Part shown: in pieces, positions 1 through 8,884 of the stretch
Position numbering within the stretch: position 1 is the stretch's first letter
Layout: each line of letters begins with the position of its first letter
From: Bacteroidales bacterium
GTDB lineage: Bacteria > Bacteroidota > Bacteroidia > Bacteroidales > PXBB01
Direction: 5' to 3'
Assembly: GCA_028698995.1 (NCBI GenBank)
Contig: JAQVVM010000019.1
Span: 1-64,000 of the forward strand
Length of the DNA: 64,000 bases
Notes under the pieces: generated by a model
What the model was told of the DNA's origin: nothing
Databases searched by the model: none
Seen by the model: only the letters and a program-made list of their open reading frames with translations
Program-made: the position numbers and the translations under genes

Positions 1-188
1 TCGTGTTCGGGTCTTTACATTTCAGCCAGAATTCGGGAAGGGATTAACTCACCATTTTAAACATAGGCTTTTTTGCTGCAATCCAAAGTTAGATGGATTA
101 TTCTACTTTTTACCTAAGTATTAGAATATGGGTTAAAAAAACAATATTTGATTTTCCGGAAACTCTAAAATGAATTACTTTTGTCCTT

Positions 189-1217
189 ATGGTTTTTGAA
201 ACAAAAATAGAAGAGGTATTTTCACTTGGGTTGCCCATTATTGATGTTCGTTCTCCCGGTGAATTTGAGATAGGACATATACCCGGCGCTTATAATATTT
301 CTTTGTTTTCAAATCAAGAGAGAGCACATGTTGGGACTGTTTACAGAGAACAGTCTGCTGAATCAGCCATTGAACTGGGGTATAAGTATGTTGAACCAAA
401 ACTGAAGAATTTTATCTTGGATTCATCTGAAGTTGCACAGAATTTCAAAGTTATAGTTTATTGTTGGCGGGGAGGTATGAGAAGTCATTCATTTGCGCAA
501 CATTTATCAGACAATGGTTTTAGTGAGGTATATTTAATAGAAGGTGGCTATAAAGCGTTCAGGAATCATGTACTGAATTACTTGAATACCCCCTTTAATA
601 TCAAACTTCTTGGAGGTTTTACCGGCAGTGGAAAAACACATATACTGCATGAACTTAAGAAAAGAGGCCATCAGGTTATTGATCTTGAGGGCCTTGCAAA
701 TCATAAAGGCTCTGCTTTTGGTGGCATTGGGCAGTATAGCCAACCAACTACAGAACATTTTGAAAATAAGCTTTTTGATTCATTAATGAAACTTCGGATA
801 GACGATCCGATTTGGGTAGAGGATGAAAGTCGAAATATTGGAAAGGTTGTTATACCTATACAATTTTTCGAACAAATGAGAAAAGTAAAATTACATTTTA
901 TTGATATTCCAAAAGAGGAAAGAGCCAAACATTTGGTATCAGAATATACCGGTAGTGGTAATCAATTGCTTAAAGAATCACTTATGCGCATATCCAAACG
1001 ACTCGGAGGACAAAACGTCCTTAAAGCAGTTGAATTGCTAGAAGAGAACAATTATTTTGAGGTGGCTATGATTGCTCTGACTTATTACGATAAATCATAT
1101 CTGCGGGGAATGAAAACACGCAATGAGAATGAGGTTATTAAAATTTCTCTTCCTACCATTAATCATTTTAAAAATGCACTTGAATTAGAAAAATATGGAT
1201 GCTTTAGCAGTTTTTAA
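189..1217 (+). CDS. mnmH: tRNA 2-selenouridine synthase MnmH (SelU)
   Basis: This enzyme replaces the sulfur of 2-thiouridine at tRNA wobble position 34 with selenium, using selenophosphate, through a geranylated intermediate. The 342 residues show an N-terminal rhodanese domain (about 10-130) with the expected Cys92 in YCWRGGMRS. A P-loop domain follows, with GGFTGSGKT at 142-150. Length and domain order match full-length family members. A TAnnTTTG box (TACTTTTG, 176-183) ends only 5 bases before the ATG, so the transcript may be nearly leaderless. The 188 bases before the gene hold no gene I can support. No selD is visible in the window, so the selenophosphate source must lie elsewhere. Confidence 0.93.
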   Translation: MVFETKIEEVFSLGLPIIDVRSPGEFEIGHIPGAYNISLFSNQERAHVGTVYREQSAESAIELGYKYVEPKLKNFILDSSEVAQNFKVIVYCWRGGMRSHSFAQHLSDNGFSEVYLIEGGYKAFRNHVLNYLNTPFNIKLLGGFTGSGKTHILHELKKRGHQVIDLEGLANHKGSAFGGIGQYSQPTTEHFENKLFDSLMKLRIDDPIWVEDESRNIGKVVIPIQFFEQMRKVKLHFIDIPKEERAKHLVSEYTGSGNQLLKESLMRISKRLGGQNVLKAVELLEENNYFEVAMIALTYYDKSYLRGMKTRNENEVIKISLPTINHFKNALELEKYGCFSSF

Positions 1218-1308
1218 ACTCTTTATAAAAAGCACTTTGCAATTTTAAAAGATTCTTCAAGTCAATAAAAAAGATTTTTGAATTCAGACATCTTCTTAAA
1301 TAAGATAA

Positions 1309-2478
1309 TCAAAGCAAAAGTATTTTCGCTGAAAACACTTTGTTGTCTGCTTCCAAATATATAAAGTACAATCCTCTGCTTAAAAATCTCAAATCAATTT
1401 TATCTTGTTGTCCTGAGCAATTTTCATTGAAAACAAGCCTCCCCGAATAATCCTTCAATTTAACAGAATAGCTTTCGTGGTTTTCATCTGAGTATATTGT
1501 AAGGAAGTAATCATTCATTAAAGGATTCGGATAAATATTAAAATTTACTTTGGGTATTTCATCCAATTGGGTATTTATACATTGTCTTTGAAATGTTATT
1601 CTTGATGAATTATTTAATGAGTCAATAAAAACCTGTTCCGAGGAAAAACTATCTTTAAGTATAAAATTCAGATATGGGGTCAGAAAATCAAAAATGACCT
1701 TGTGTTGTTCTTCTCTTGATATAGTAGGCTGTGGTGTGGTAACAATTTCTCCAGAGTAACAATTTAAATTGTAATTAGCAAAATAACAATGTCCTCCACC
1801 ATTAATTCCAATAATAGTTTTACAACTGCTTCCCAAAGCATTGTACATAGGCAATTGATTGGATGTAGGTGATGCTACCCCATCATTGGCACCATAAAAA
1901 ATCAGAGAAGGAACTGAAATATTAGGACACACATCAATAGATGAAGGGTTGGTGTTGGTGTTGGCAGCAGCAAATGTTATAAGAGCATTTATATCTGTAT
2001 TGTATGCAGCAGCGAGAAAAGAAGCTCCTCCACCCATAGAATGTCCCATTATAGCAGATTTGTCAGAAATTTTCTGATAAAAGGGAGAACTTGTATTGGT
2101 ATTTTCGCTTTTCATTTTGATATTTAGAAAATTTAAATCCTCTCCAAATTCTCCATGATCAGGAGTTGGAAAGAGAGAGCCCTCAGTTGTAGGGAAAATC
2201 ATAATATAACCTAATGGCACCAAAGAATCCCAAAAATTCTTATAGGCACTGTACGCCATAACAAATCCATGACCGAAAACAAGCAAAGGAAATGATCCGT
2301 TAGCAACTGCAACGTTATCACCTGATGTATTGGAGGGATAATAAATATGTGCAGGAATATCTCTGTTTCTGAAAGGGTCATTGTAGGTTGTTGACCTGTG
2401 TCCAATCTGATATGGTTGTGCAAATAAATGAAAACATGAAAACACTAAAAGGAATAAAATAATAAACTTTTGCTTCAT
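1309..2478 (-). CDS. secreted alpha/beta hydrolase with T9SS sorting domain
   Basis: This is probably an extracellular or surface-bound esterase or lipase of the dienelactone hydrolase/PAF-acetylhydrolase type. I chose the internal ATG at 2478, giving 389 residues, because it begins directly with a signal peptide (MKQKFIILFLLVF, ending near FAQ). The longer frame from 2529 adds 17 atypical residues. An oxyanion motif (VFGHGF) and a nucleophile elbow GHSMGG (Ser147) are visible. Likely Asp and His partners lie in YGANDG and NGGGHCYF. The last 75 or so residues, with IYPNPL and a final KILLL, form a type A T9SS C-terminal domain. The substrate cannot be told from sequence. Confidence 0.85.
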   Translation of the reverse strand: MKQKFIILFLLVFSCFHLFAQPYQIGHRSTTYNDPFRNRDIPAHIYYPSNTSGDNVAVANGSFPLLVFGHGFVMAYSAYKNFWDSLVPLGYIMIFPTTEGSLFPTPDHGEFGEDLNFLNIKMKSENTNTSSPFYQKISDKSAIMGHSMGGGASFLAAAYNTDINALITFAAANTNTNPSSIDVCPNISVPSLIFYGANDGVASPTSNQLPMYNALGSSCKTIIGINGGGHCYFANYNLNCYSGEIVTTPQPTISREEQHKVIFDFLTPYLNFILKDSFSSEQVFIDSLNNSSRITFQRQCINTQLDEIPKVNFNIYPNPLMNDYFLTIYSDENHESYSVKLKDYSGRLVFNENCSGQQDKIDLRFLSRGLYFIYLEADNKVFSAKILLL

Positions 2479-2571
2479 AAATATTGGATTATTGTGTAAA
2501 TTTAAAATAATATTCTCAATCAAAAACAATTATTTTTGTAGGGTAAATCCACTAATCAAATAATTTAAAAG

Positions 2572-2600
2572 TTTGTGCAACAATATATTTTTTATCTTTA
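2572..2600 (+). promoter_or_regulatory. candidate Bacteroidota promoter for the rSAM/lipoprotein cassette
   Basis: TTTG at 2572-2575 is followed after 17 bases by TATCTTTA at 2593-2600. This fits the Bacteroidota -33/-7 pattern except that the last base of TAnnTTTG is A. It sits 25 bases before the first lipoprotein gene, and no other promoter-like pair was seen before the radical SAM gene. Confidence 0.45.
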
Positions 2601-2625
2601 CTAAAAATTATTATTCCGTTTAAAC

Positions 2626-2967
2626 ATGAAAATCAAGAGAAGTATCCTTAAAATTAAGTCAAAATTATATTATTATACCTTAGTGTTATATGGGGCTACA
2701 AGCATGATGTTTTTCTCAAAATGTTCGACTACAAATGCAGTTGATAAAAATCAGGAAATTAATGATTCTATATCCAAAGCAGACTCTTTAGCACAGATAG
2801 AGAAAGAACAGGCATTATTAGATTCTATAGCTCAGGCTGAAAGCCAACAAGCATTATTAGATTCAATTACCAAGGCAGATTCTGTTCAAAGAGCAGGAAG
2901 CAAACCTAATCCTTACAGACCCACCACTCCTGTAACCAAATATGGTGTGCCTTTCAATAATAACTAA
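2626..2967 (+). CDS. repeat-containing short lipoprotein ending in TKYGVP motif (rSAM-associated)
   Basis: This is a 113-residue predicted lipoprotein. The hydrophobic N-terminus leads to a lipobox-like FFSKC with Cys33. It continues as a highly charged, probably helical stretch (about 46-88) with two near-repeats, DSISKADS/DSITKADS and QALLDSIAQA/QALLDSITKA. The C-terminus (TPVTKYGVPFNNN) holds TKYGVP at residues 104-109. The same motif recurs in the next small gene, and both sit directly before a SPASM radical SAM gene. I recall a YG-x-P type motif in the lipoproteins that accompany TIGR04133 radical SAM enzymes, so this is a likely substrate or partner. That role is inference. Confidence 0.7.
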   Translation: MKIKRSILKIKSKLYYYTLVLYGATSMMFFSKCSTTNAVDKNQEINDSISKADSLAQIEKEQALLDSIAQAESQQALLDSITKADSVQRAGSKPNPYRPTTPVTKYGVPFNNN

Positions 2968-2988
2968 CCATTTATATCAAAACATTTT

Positions 2989-3150
2989 ATGAACCATCTT
3001 GTAAAAAAAAATTTTAATACAACCGCTTTAAAAATTTTATTATTGATTGCCTGGTTGGTTTTACTTGGGTTCAATTCTTGTCGCACTAAGCCACAAACCA
3101 AATATGGTGTTCCGACTTCCGGATTTCAGAGCAGAGATAAACTAGAATAA
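2989..3150 (+). CDS. 53-residue lipoprotein with TKYGVP motif (rSAM-associated)
   Basis: This short gene has ATG at 2989 and TAA at 3148-3150. The 53-residue product has a basic start, a hydrophobic segment (about 15-28, LKILLLIAWLVLLGF) and the lipobox-like FNSC with Cys31. The mature part is only 23 residues, RTKPQTKYGVPTSGFQSRDK plus two residues after Cys31. TKYGVP (37-42) is shared with the preceding gene, although the two proteins are otherwise unrelated in sequence. The gene lies 21 bases after its neighbour and 16 bases before the radical SAM gene, which suggests one operon. The tiny mature part built around a shared motif looks like a maturase substrate. The modification itself is unproven. 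Confidence 0.72.
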   Translation: MNHLVKKNFNTTALKILLLIAWLVLLGFNSCRTKPQTKYGVPTSGFQSRDKLE

Positions 3151-3166
3151 ACATGCTTTATAGATC

Positions 3167-4267
3167 GTGAAAAATTATTATCCTTCACTTCGAAAACGTA
3201 TTGCTCTTAATATTTTCAGCAAATACACAGATGCCCAATCAAAATTACATGATCTAAGTTATTTTTTCTGGGAATGCACATTGCGTTGTAACATCAGTTG
3301 TATTCATTGTGGCAGTGATTGTCGTCAAGACACTTCTGTTAAAGATATGCCTTATCAGGATTTTTTAAAAATTACTGCACGTGTTAAAGAAGTGTACAAT
3401 CCAAATAAAGTAATGATTGTAATTACCGGTGGTGAGCCTCTTTTAAGAAAAGACCTTGAAGAAGTTGGTCTGGAGCTTTATAAACAAGGATATCCTTGGG
3501 GCTTTGTAACAAATGGTTTTGCCTTAACAGAAGAACGCTTTAATAATCTAATAAGAAGTGGTTTGCGTTCCATGACAATCAGTCTAGATGGTTTAAGTGA
3601 CAGCCACAATTGGATGAGAGGGAACAAACAAAGTTTTGAAAAAGCAATCAACGCCATTAAGCTTGCAGTTGGTGCAGGTAATAATTTTGTTTTTGACGTT
3701 GCAACTTGTGTTAATCAAAGAAATTTTTCAGAACTTTCAGACATAAAAAATTGCCTGATTCAACTTGGTGTAAAAAGATGGCGAATTTTCAGTATCTGCC
3801 CTATAGGCCGAGCTAAAGACAATAAAGAACTTCACCTTTCCAATAAAAAATTTTGTGAAGTGCTTGATTTTATCAAAACCAATCGCGAGGAGGGTATTAT
3901 TGATACCAGTTTTGGGTGTGAAGGTTTTCTTGGGAACTTTGAATCAGAAGTTCGGGATGGATTTTTCTTCTGCCGCGCAGGTATAAATATTGCTTCTGTG
4001 CTTGCTGATGGTTCTATTTGTGCTTGCCCGAATATTGACAGGGATTCTTTTACTCAAGGCAATATTTACAATGACGACTTTATTGAAGTATGGGATAAAA
4101 AGTTTCAGAAGATGCGCAACCGCTCTTGGGCCAAAGAAGGCTTATGTGCAGAATGTAAGGAGTTTAAATGGTGTAAAGGAAATGGTATTCATCTGAGAGA
4201 TGTAAAAAATCATGATGTGCTCAGGTGTCATTATCAGATGATAAAAGACAATTATACACAAATATAA
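3167..4267 (+). CDS. radical SAM/SPASM enzyme of the rSAM/lipoprotein system
   Basis: This 366-residue radical SAM enzyme probably modifies a peptide or protein. The 4Fe-4S/SAM motif is CNISCIHC (Cys41, Cys45, Cys48), preceded by an extra Cys37. The SAM-binding GGEP motif is at about 88-91. The C-terminal third carries a Cys-rich SPASM-type region: CRAG, CACPN, CAECKEFKWCKG and a final RCHY, which would bind auxiliary clusters. From memory it fits the TIGR04133 group that pairs with a short lipoprotein in Bacteroidota. The two upstream TKYGVP lipoproteins support this. It is convergent with the next gene, 26 bases away. The reaction is unknown to me. Confidence 0.85.
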   Translation: MKNYYPSLRKRIALNIFSKYTDAQSKLHDLSYFFWECTLRCNISCIHCGSDCRQDTSVKDMPYQDFLKITARVKEVYNPNKVMIVITGGEPLLRKDLEEVGLELYKQGYPWGFVTNGFALTEERFNNLIRSGLRSMTISLDGLSDSHNWMRGNKQSFEKAINAIKLAVGAGNNFVFDVATCVNQRNFSELSDIKNCLIQLGVKRWRIFSICPIGRAKDNKELHLSNKKFCEVLDFIKTNREEGIIDTSFGCEGFLGNFESEVRDGFFFCRAGINIASVLADGSICACPNIDRDSFTQGNIYNDDFIEVWDKKFQKMRNRSWAKEGLCAECKEFKWCKGNGIHLRDVKNHDVLRCHYQMIKDNYTQI

Positions 4268-4293
4268 AGTTTAAAGTATTCTTTTCTGAAAAC

Positions 4294-6831
4294 CTAACTG
4301 ACCCTGTAAATAAGTTTTACTGTCTTTCTATAATTTTCAGAATAGAAACTAAGCAAATACAAGCCACTCCTTAAACTTGTTTTCGACAAGTCCAGATTAA
4401 TGATATTGCGCCCGGCAGGTAAAAAGGAATTGGAATTCACAATTTCAAAGAGTTGTTTACCCTGTGAGTCAAATAATTTCAAAGAAACCGGCTCTGCAGC
4501 AGGTAAATAAATTTCAATAGTTGTTGAATGAGTAAAGCTTGTAGGGTAAACGTTAATAAATATTGAATTAGGCTCAGTACTCTGAATACCTGCTGTTGAC
4601 AGAAAATGCGCCACAATAGTATCTGTACTGTTTAAGTCAGTGTTTATAGCAGCGGTGGTTAAATTAGGCAAAATATTCTGATTGGCCGAAGACCAGTTTG
4701 TGAAATTGTATCCATTAATAGGATTGGCAGTTAAGGATGTGGTTGTATTTCCGAAAAATGTTCCTGTCCATGGAAACTGTGTAAGTTCCATAGTATTAAG
4801 AGTAATGCTTCCTGATGATAATGGATCGGTTGTAATAGTCATCTGATAAGGGCCAGTAAGATTAAAACAACTCATAAAACCTCCTGTAATTGCTGTACAC
4901 CTTTGAATAATAAAGTTGCGCAAAGTCTGAACATTGTCTTGCCATTCACTATAGGTTCCATTCCAACGTGCAGCATGGGCAGTCATCTCGGGATCAATTA
5001 AAGCCACAGTACTATCTAAAGCAGGAATCATATTGTCACAATCAAAAACAGTGTTCCACAAATCAACAAGATGGTTGATATAATAGGTGTTGAATTGTTG
5101 ATTGGTACGAAGCTTCAACAACAACCCTATGAAGTCATCAGGATCATCAACACCGGAACTTTCAACATCACAAGGTGTTGCAAAAGCAGATGTTGTTGGC
5201 AGTCCTGTATAGTTAATGTAAAAATCAAAAGTGGCATCATTGTCCCACAAAATAAAACCCCATTTCAAATGGGTACCAGAAGAATCAAGGCCTCTCCACC
5301 AACCGGTATTGTAATTCAACCAGTCAGTACAAACGGTAAACATATTTACTGCCACATAATCAATAAGACTAGTAACATCAAGTCTGTCGTCAACATATTG
5401 AAAATTAGCCTGATCGGTCATGTCATTATTCATGGCAAAATCGTATAAAGAATTCCAGTCATCAAATGCTGCATTACCACCATACTGTGCCCAGCTATTG
5501 CCCCACCTTTCAAGAAAATACAAATGAAATTTATCCTGACCGTAATAGTATTTAGTATTATCATGATTATCGGGATCATCTCTCAAATCATAAACACCCC
5601 AATATGCCCCATTTATATATAAAATGCACTTTGAACCCCTTCTCACATCGAGTTGTAAACCACCTTTTTGTACCAAGTTATGAATATAAGCATCTCTGAC
5701 ATGTGCACTTCCCAGATTCGCTGAATGATGATCTGCCGGGTAATTATCATCTCCTGCTGCTCGTAAAATTACACGTTGGTATTTGTCGCGGGGAGAAGTG
5801 TTAAACAAGGTTTCTTCAATTGAGTGATTGTATCCCATTTCATCACGTGAAATAAAATCGAGGCTACGCTGACTGTTAGCCCATGAATCTTGTCCATGGC
5901 TGTTAAACTCACCATAGGTTTGTGCGGTGCGTACTTTGTTGACATTAAAATACTCAAATGTGCCATGAGGTCTTAAACTGCTTGTACCATTAGCCAATGT
6001 TGTTAAAGAATTAGCACTGATTGAAACGACAGGTAAGGTATGTGACACATTAATAAAATAAGTTTCGTATTTCAAAAACCCTGGAAGAACAGAGGCATTT
6101 GTGCTGAATGTTCTGGCTTTTAACACTTTCGTTGTGGAAATTGTTACAGGACCAGTGTATAAAGAAGAACTGCTTGTTGGTAAAGTCCCATTTGTGGTAT
6201 ATCGAATTTCTGCATCAGGCTCGGTGGTTGTCATAGTTACGATTACATCAGAGGGATAAAATCCGGCATTAACACTAAATACCGGAGTCGAAGCATAGGC
6301 ATTATAGGGTGTAGATGCATTATTGGAAGCTCCCGGCGTGGGTGACGTGAAAATATTCCAATTGTTTTGACCATCTTGAGTACGACCATAAGAATGTCCT
6401 AATTGGGTTTTCTGAGTTATTGCTTTGTAGTCTATCAGACTCCCTGATGCATTCGAAAGCATGATATATTCAGGATTGTTTTTGGTTTGTTTTAAATTAA
6501 AATTGGTATGATGAATAGTTCCTACAGACTCGTTTCGTCCGGAAGCCCAAACACGTAAAAAACCATGTGCAGGTATGCTAGTACCAACAGGAAAGCTCCA
6601 TTTAGACAAATTCAGGGAATCGTCACTGAGATAAAATCCTGTAATATTCACATCGGTTGAAGTGGTATTGTAAAATTCAATCCAATCGTTGTAATCACTG
6701 TGATTATCAATGTACTGCGAGAGATTTGAACAAGAAAACTCATTTATAACTATTTGTGAGTTAATTATTTTACTATTTAAAACACATATTAAAAGTATGA
6801 GAACCGTTGATTTGAAAGTTTTTCTTATCAT
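4294..6831 (-). CDS. secreted CotH kinase-family protein with lamin-tail domain and T9SS CTD
   Basis: This 845-residue extracellular protein has a signal peptide (1-25, ending NSQ). A lamin-tail domain follows (about 27-140: VINEFSCSN, WIEFYNTT). A chitobiase/Fn3-associated beta domain lies at about 178-250 (AEIRYTTNGTLPT). A CotH-like atypical kinase domain spans about 270-620 (LILRAAGDD region, NGAYWGVYDLRDDPD, WGFILWDNDATFDF). A List/InlB-type repeat (SLTANPINGYNFTNW) and a type A T9SS sorting domain at about 760-845 (INVYPTSF, final KLIYRVS) complete it. CotH proteins phosphorylate spore-coat proteins in Bacillus. The role of secreted Bacteroidota versions is unclear to me. Confidence 0.85.
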   Translation of the reverse strand: MIRKTFKSTVLILLICVLNSKIINSQIVINEFSCSNLSQYIDNHSDYNDWIEFYNTTSTDVNITGFYLSDDSLNLSKWSFPVGTSIPAHGFLRVWASGRNESVGTIHHTNFNLKQTKNNPEYIMLSNASGSLIDYKAITQKTQLGHSYGRTQDGQNNWNIFTSPTPGASNNASTPYNAYASTPVFSVNAGFYPSDVIVTMTTTEPDAEIRYTTNGTLPTSSSSLYTGPVTISTTKVLKARTFSTNASVLPGFLKYETYFINVSHTLPVVSISANSLTTLANGTSSLRPHGTFEYFNVNKVRTAQTYGEFNSHGQDSWANSQRSLDFISRDEMGYNHSIEETLFNTSPRDKYQRVILRAAGDDNYPADHHSANLGSAHVRDAYIHNLVQKGGLQLDVRRGSKCILYINGAYWGVYDLRDDPDNHDNTKYYYGQDKFHLYFLERWGNSWAQYGGNAAFDDWNSLYDFAMNNDMTDQANFQYVDDRLDVTSLIDYVAVNMFTVCTDWLNYNTGWWRGLDSSGTHLKWGFILWDNDATFDFYINYTGLPTTSAFATPCDVESSGVDDPDDFIGLLLKLRTNQQFNTYYINHLVDLWNTVFDCDNMIPALDSTVALIDPEMTAHAARWNGTYSEWQDNVQTLRNFIIQRCTAITGGFMSCFNLTGPYQMTITTDPLSSGSITLNTMELTQFPWTGTFFGNTTTSLTANPINGYNFTNWSSANQNILPNLTTAAINTDLNSTDTIVAHFLSTAGIQSTEPNSIFINVYPTSFTHSTTIEIYLPAAEPVSLKLFDSQGKQLFEIVNSNSFLPAGRNIINLDLSKTSLRSGLYLLSFYSENYRKTVKLIYRVS

Positions 6832-6995
6832 ATTGAAGTAAGTAAAAATTATTTGTTAAAAATAGGAAAAAAAAGTAAATTTAAGAATTAATGTTTAATC
6901 CTTATTTAAATCACATATTAAAAATATATCTTTGTCATACAGGAGATGCAAAAGCATTTAAAAAAAATTCAATCGGAATAAAACATCAATTAAAA

Positions 6996-7418
6996 ATGGA
7001 AGATATCAGTATTTTTCAAGACAAATTTGCCATCCCCTCTGAAAAGGAACTAATGAAAGAGCTTGGTCCCACATATACCTTGTGGGTTCAAATACAGGAA
7101 TTCATAATAGAAAAATACCCTAAAGCACAGTCGGAATGGAGTTACCCTGGAAAAAAGTACGGATGGAGTTTTCGCATTAAAGATTCAAAAAGAGCAATTA
7201 TTTACTTATTGCCTAGAAACACATTTTTTAAAGCAGCATTTGTTTTTGGGCAGAAAGCATACGATTATATTTTAGAGAGCAACATTTCAATAAAAATTAA
7301 AGAAGAATTGATGCAATCAAAAAAATATGCTGAAGGAAGAGGCATCAGAATTGAGATAAAAAATAATCTATTAATTGATGATATCAAAAAGTTGATAGAA
7401 ATTAAATTGGCAAACTAA
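6996..7418 (+). CDS. DUF3788 family protein
   Basis: This 140-residue cytoplasmic protein matches what I recall of DUF3788. Conserved-looking segments are EWSYPGKKYGWSFRIKDSKR, IYLLPRN, FKAAFVFGQKA and YAEGRGIRIE. The start was set at ATG 6996 (MEDISIFQDKF), where the family normally begins. An in-frame ATG at 6891 would add 35 residues without similarity, and a TAnnTTTG box (TATCTTTG, 6927-6934) lies inside that stretch, which points to the later start. The function is unknown, and neighbours give no clue. Confidence 0.75.
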   Translation: MEDISIFQDKFAIPSEKELMKELGPTYTLWVQIQEFIIEKYPKAQSEWSYPGKKYGWSFRIKDSKRAIIYLLPRNTFFKAAFVFGQKAYDYILESNISIKIKEELMQSKKYAEGRGIRIEIKNNLLIDDIKKLIEIKLAN

Positions 7419-7549
7419 ATCCTTTTCTTGATTAATAATAAAATTATTATACGATTAGGTCGAAATTATCAGTAATGTTTATAAAAATTATTCATCATTT
7501 AAACTTATAAACTAAATTTGACAATTTATAATAAAAGTTAATAAGAATA

Positions 7550-8569
7550 ATGAATAAATTATATTTATCACTTGGTTTTTTCTTTTTTGCATTTCTATCA
7601 CTTGCCAGAGAGCCCCTGATGACAGAGAGAGAACTTCAATCTCATCCTCCCAAAATCATACGCACATGTTGCGCATTTGGCTCAAATATGAGCATTGCAG
7701 GTGTTCCATTTTTAAAAAAGACCGACACAATTTCTGTGGGAAATTTGGGGATTCATCGATTTTTAGGAGGGGGAAATGAAGGCAATGGCATTGTTTACAC
7801 CAGAAGAGGAGGATTTATTGACATCGGTCATTTGCGTGATTGTGCTGACTGGACTGCATATATCTATAATCTTATCATATATAAACAAAGAATCAATAAT
7901 TGGGAGCCCATTATTTTGGGTCATGAGGGGGGACTAAAAACATTGGATTTTAAAAATCCAGAAGCGATAGACAGTCTCAACATTTATGAGTTGGCAGGAA
8001 AAATTGCTTATGATATTTCGTTATGGCATGAAATTGCTACTTGGTTTGGAGCATCCTATATCCCATTTATTCCGGAAAAGTATTCCAGTTTTTCACCCGA
8101 AGATGTGTATTCAAACCTATTGGGCGTTAAAATAGGCATTCTTGCTCTGAAATCAGAATCAGAATATAATGAAGCAATGACAATACTTTTAAATGCAACA
8201 TTAGAAAATTTAGAAGCCGTACATACACCCGAAGAAACCTTTCTTGCTATGGAAGAGGTAAAAAATATATGGTGGACAAATGAAAAAAAGCTACCCAACA
8301 AAAAAGTTTTACTCAAAAGAAATTTTGGACTAGGCCCATTTCTTTCACCGTGGCTTGTCCCTGGCTTTGAGAGCAACTTGCCTGCACAAAAAATATTTAA
8401 ACCGGATGAGAGTCTTTCTAATTTATATGAATTTAATATAAATCTTAATGTAAATATTCCTAAAAGATCCATATTCGACCCCGTTTACATTAGAAAAATA
8501 AGTCAAAATGAATTTAATTTTCTTATTAATTATATAATTGTTGAAGTTTCAAAAATTAAATACAGATAG
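7550..8569 (+). CDS. exported conserved protein, probably DUF4056 family
   Basis: This 339-residue protein has an N-terminal signal sequence (MNKLYLSLGFFFFAFLSLA). The segments PPKIIRTCCAFGSNMSIAGV and NEGNGIVYTRRGGFIDIGHL, followed by RDCADWTAY, remind me of DUF4056, a family of exported proteins of unknown function. Conserved His and Asp in GHLRDCADW could be metal or catalytic residues, but this is a guess. The last 30 residues are Lys/Ile/Asn-rich. A TAAATTTG box at 7513-7520 lies 30 bases before the ATG. It stands alone between a cytoplasmic gene and the PPC-repeat cluster. Confidence 0.65.
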   Translation: MNKLYLSLGFFFFAFLSLAREPLMTERELQSHPPKIIRTCCAFGSNMSIAGVPFLKKTDTISVGNLGIHRFLGGGNEGNGIVYTRRGGFIDIGHLRDCADWTAYIYNLIIYKQRINNWEPIILGHEGGLKTLDFKNPEAIDSLNIYELAGKIAYDISLWHEIATWFGASYIPFIPEKYSSFSPEDVYSNLLGVKIGILALKSESEYNEAMTILLNATLENLEAVHTPEETFLAMEEVKNIWWTNEKKLPNKKVLLKRNFGLGPFLSPWLVPGFESNLPAQKIFKPDESLSNLYEFNINLNVNIPKRSIFDPVYIRKISQNEFNFLINYIIVEVSKIKYR

Positions 8570-8806
8570 CACACCTGTTTTTATAAAACATTAAGGAATA
8601 ATAACTTTCATGAAATGAAATTTCATAATTATTGTTTACATTTACAAATATTTAATGTTATAAGAATAAATAACAAATTAAAAGAAAAAAAAATTTTATT
8701 TAATTTAAAAAATTTATATTTTTGCTTAGCGTTTAATTAAGGATAATATTAAAAAAAAAACTAATTTTTATAATTTTTAGCTAGTCATTAAAACAAAAAA
8801 AGACAA

Positions 8807-8860
8807 CCTGCCTGTCTGTTTTTTTTAGCAGGGGCGAATCCGAAAAGCCAAATGAGTAGG
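8807..8860 (+). promoter_or_regulatory. structured leader RNA element, copy 1
   Basis: The element is 54 bases long and ends 24 bases before the first PPC-repeat gene. The proposed fold has an outer pair CCT(8807-8809)/AGG(8858-8860). Helix CCTG(8811-8814)/CAGG(8829-8832) encloses a U-rich loop, and helix GGC(8833-8835)/GCC(8847-8849) encloses CCGAAAA. A tail AAATGAGTAGG follows. A near-identical copy lies at 13833-13888 with a different, still paired second helix. A TAnnTTTG box (TATTTTTG, 8717-8724) upstream places it in a 5' leader of about 150 bases. The rest of the 8570-8884 gap is very AT-rich and shows no gene. I do not recognise it as a named riboswitch. Confidence 0.55.
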
Positions 8861-8884
8861 ATCATTTAAAAAGAAAGGACAATT

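Noticed and set aside
1-124. Open frame from the left edge ending at 124 (about 40 codons)
   Set aside because: It has no recognisable similarity and is too short to support as the end of a gene.
6891-6995. Longer N-terminus for the DUF3788 gene
   Set aside because: It contains the likely -7 promoter box, and the family begins at the later ATG.
8827-8849. CAGGGGCG resembles part of the JUMPstart/ops element
   Set aside because: The rest of ops (GGTAGCGT) is absent, and the conserved parts here lie elsewhere.
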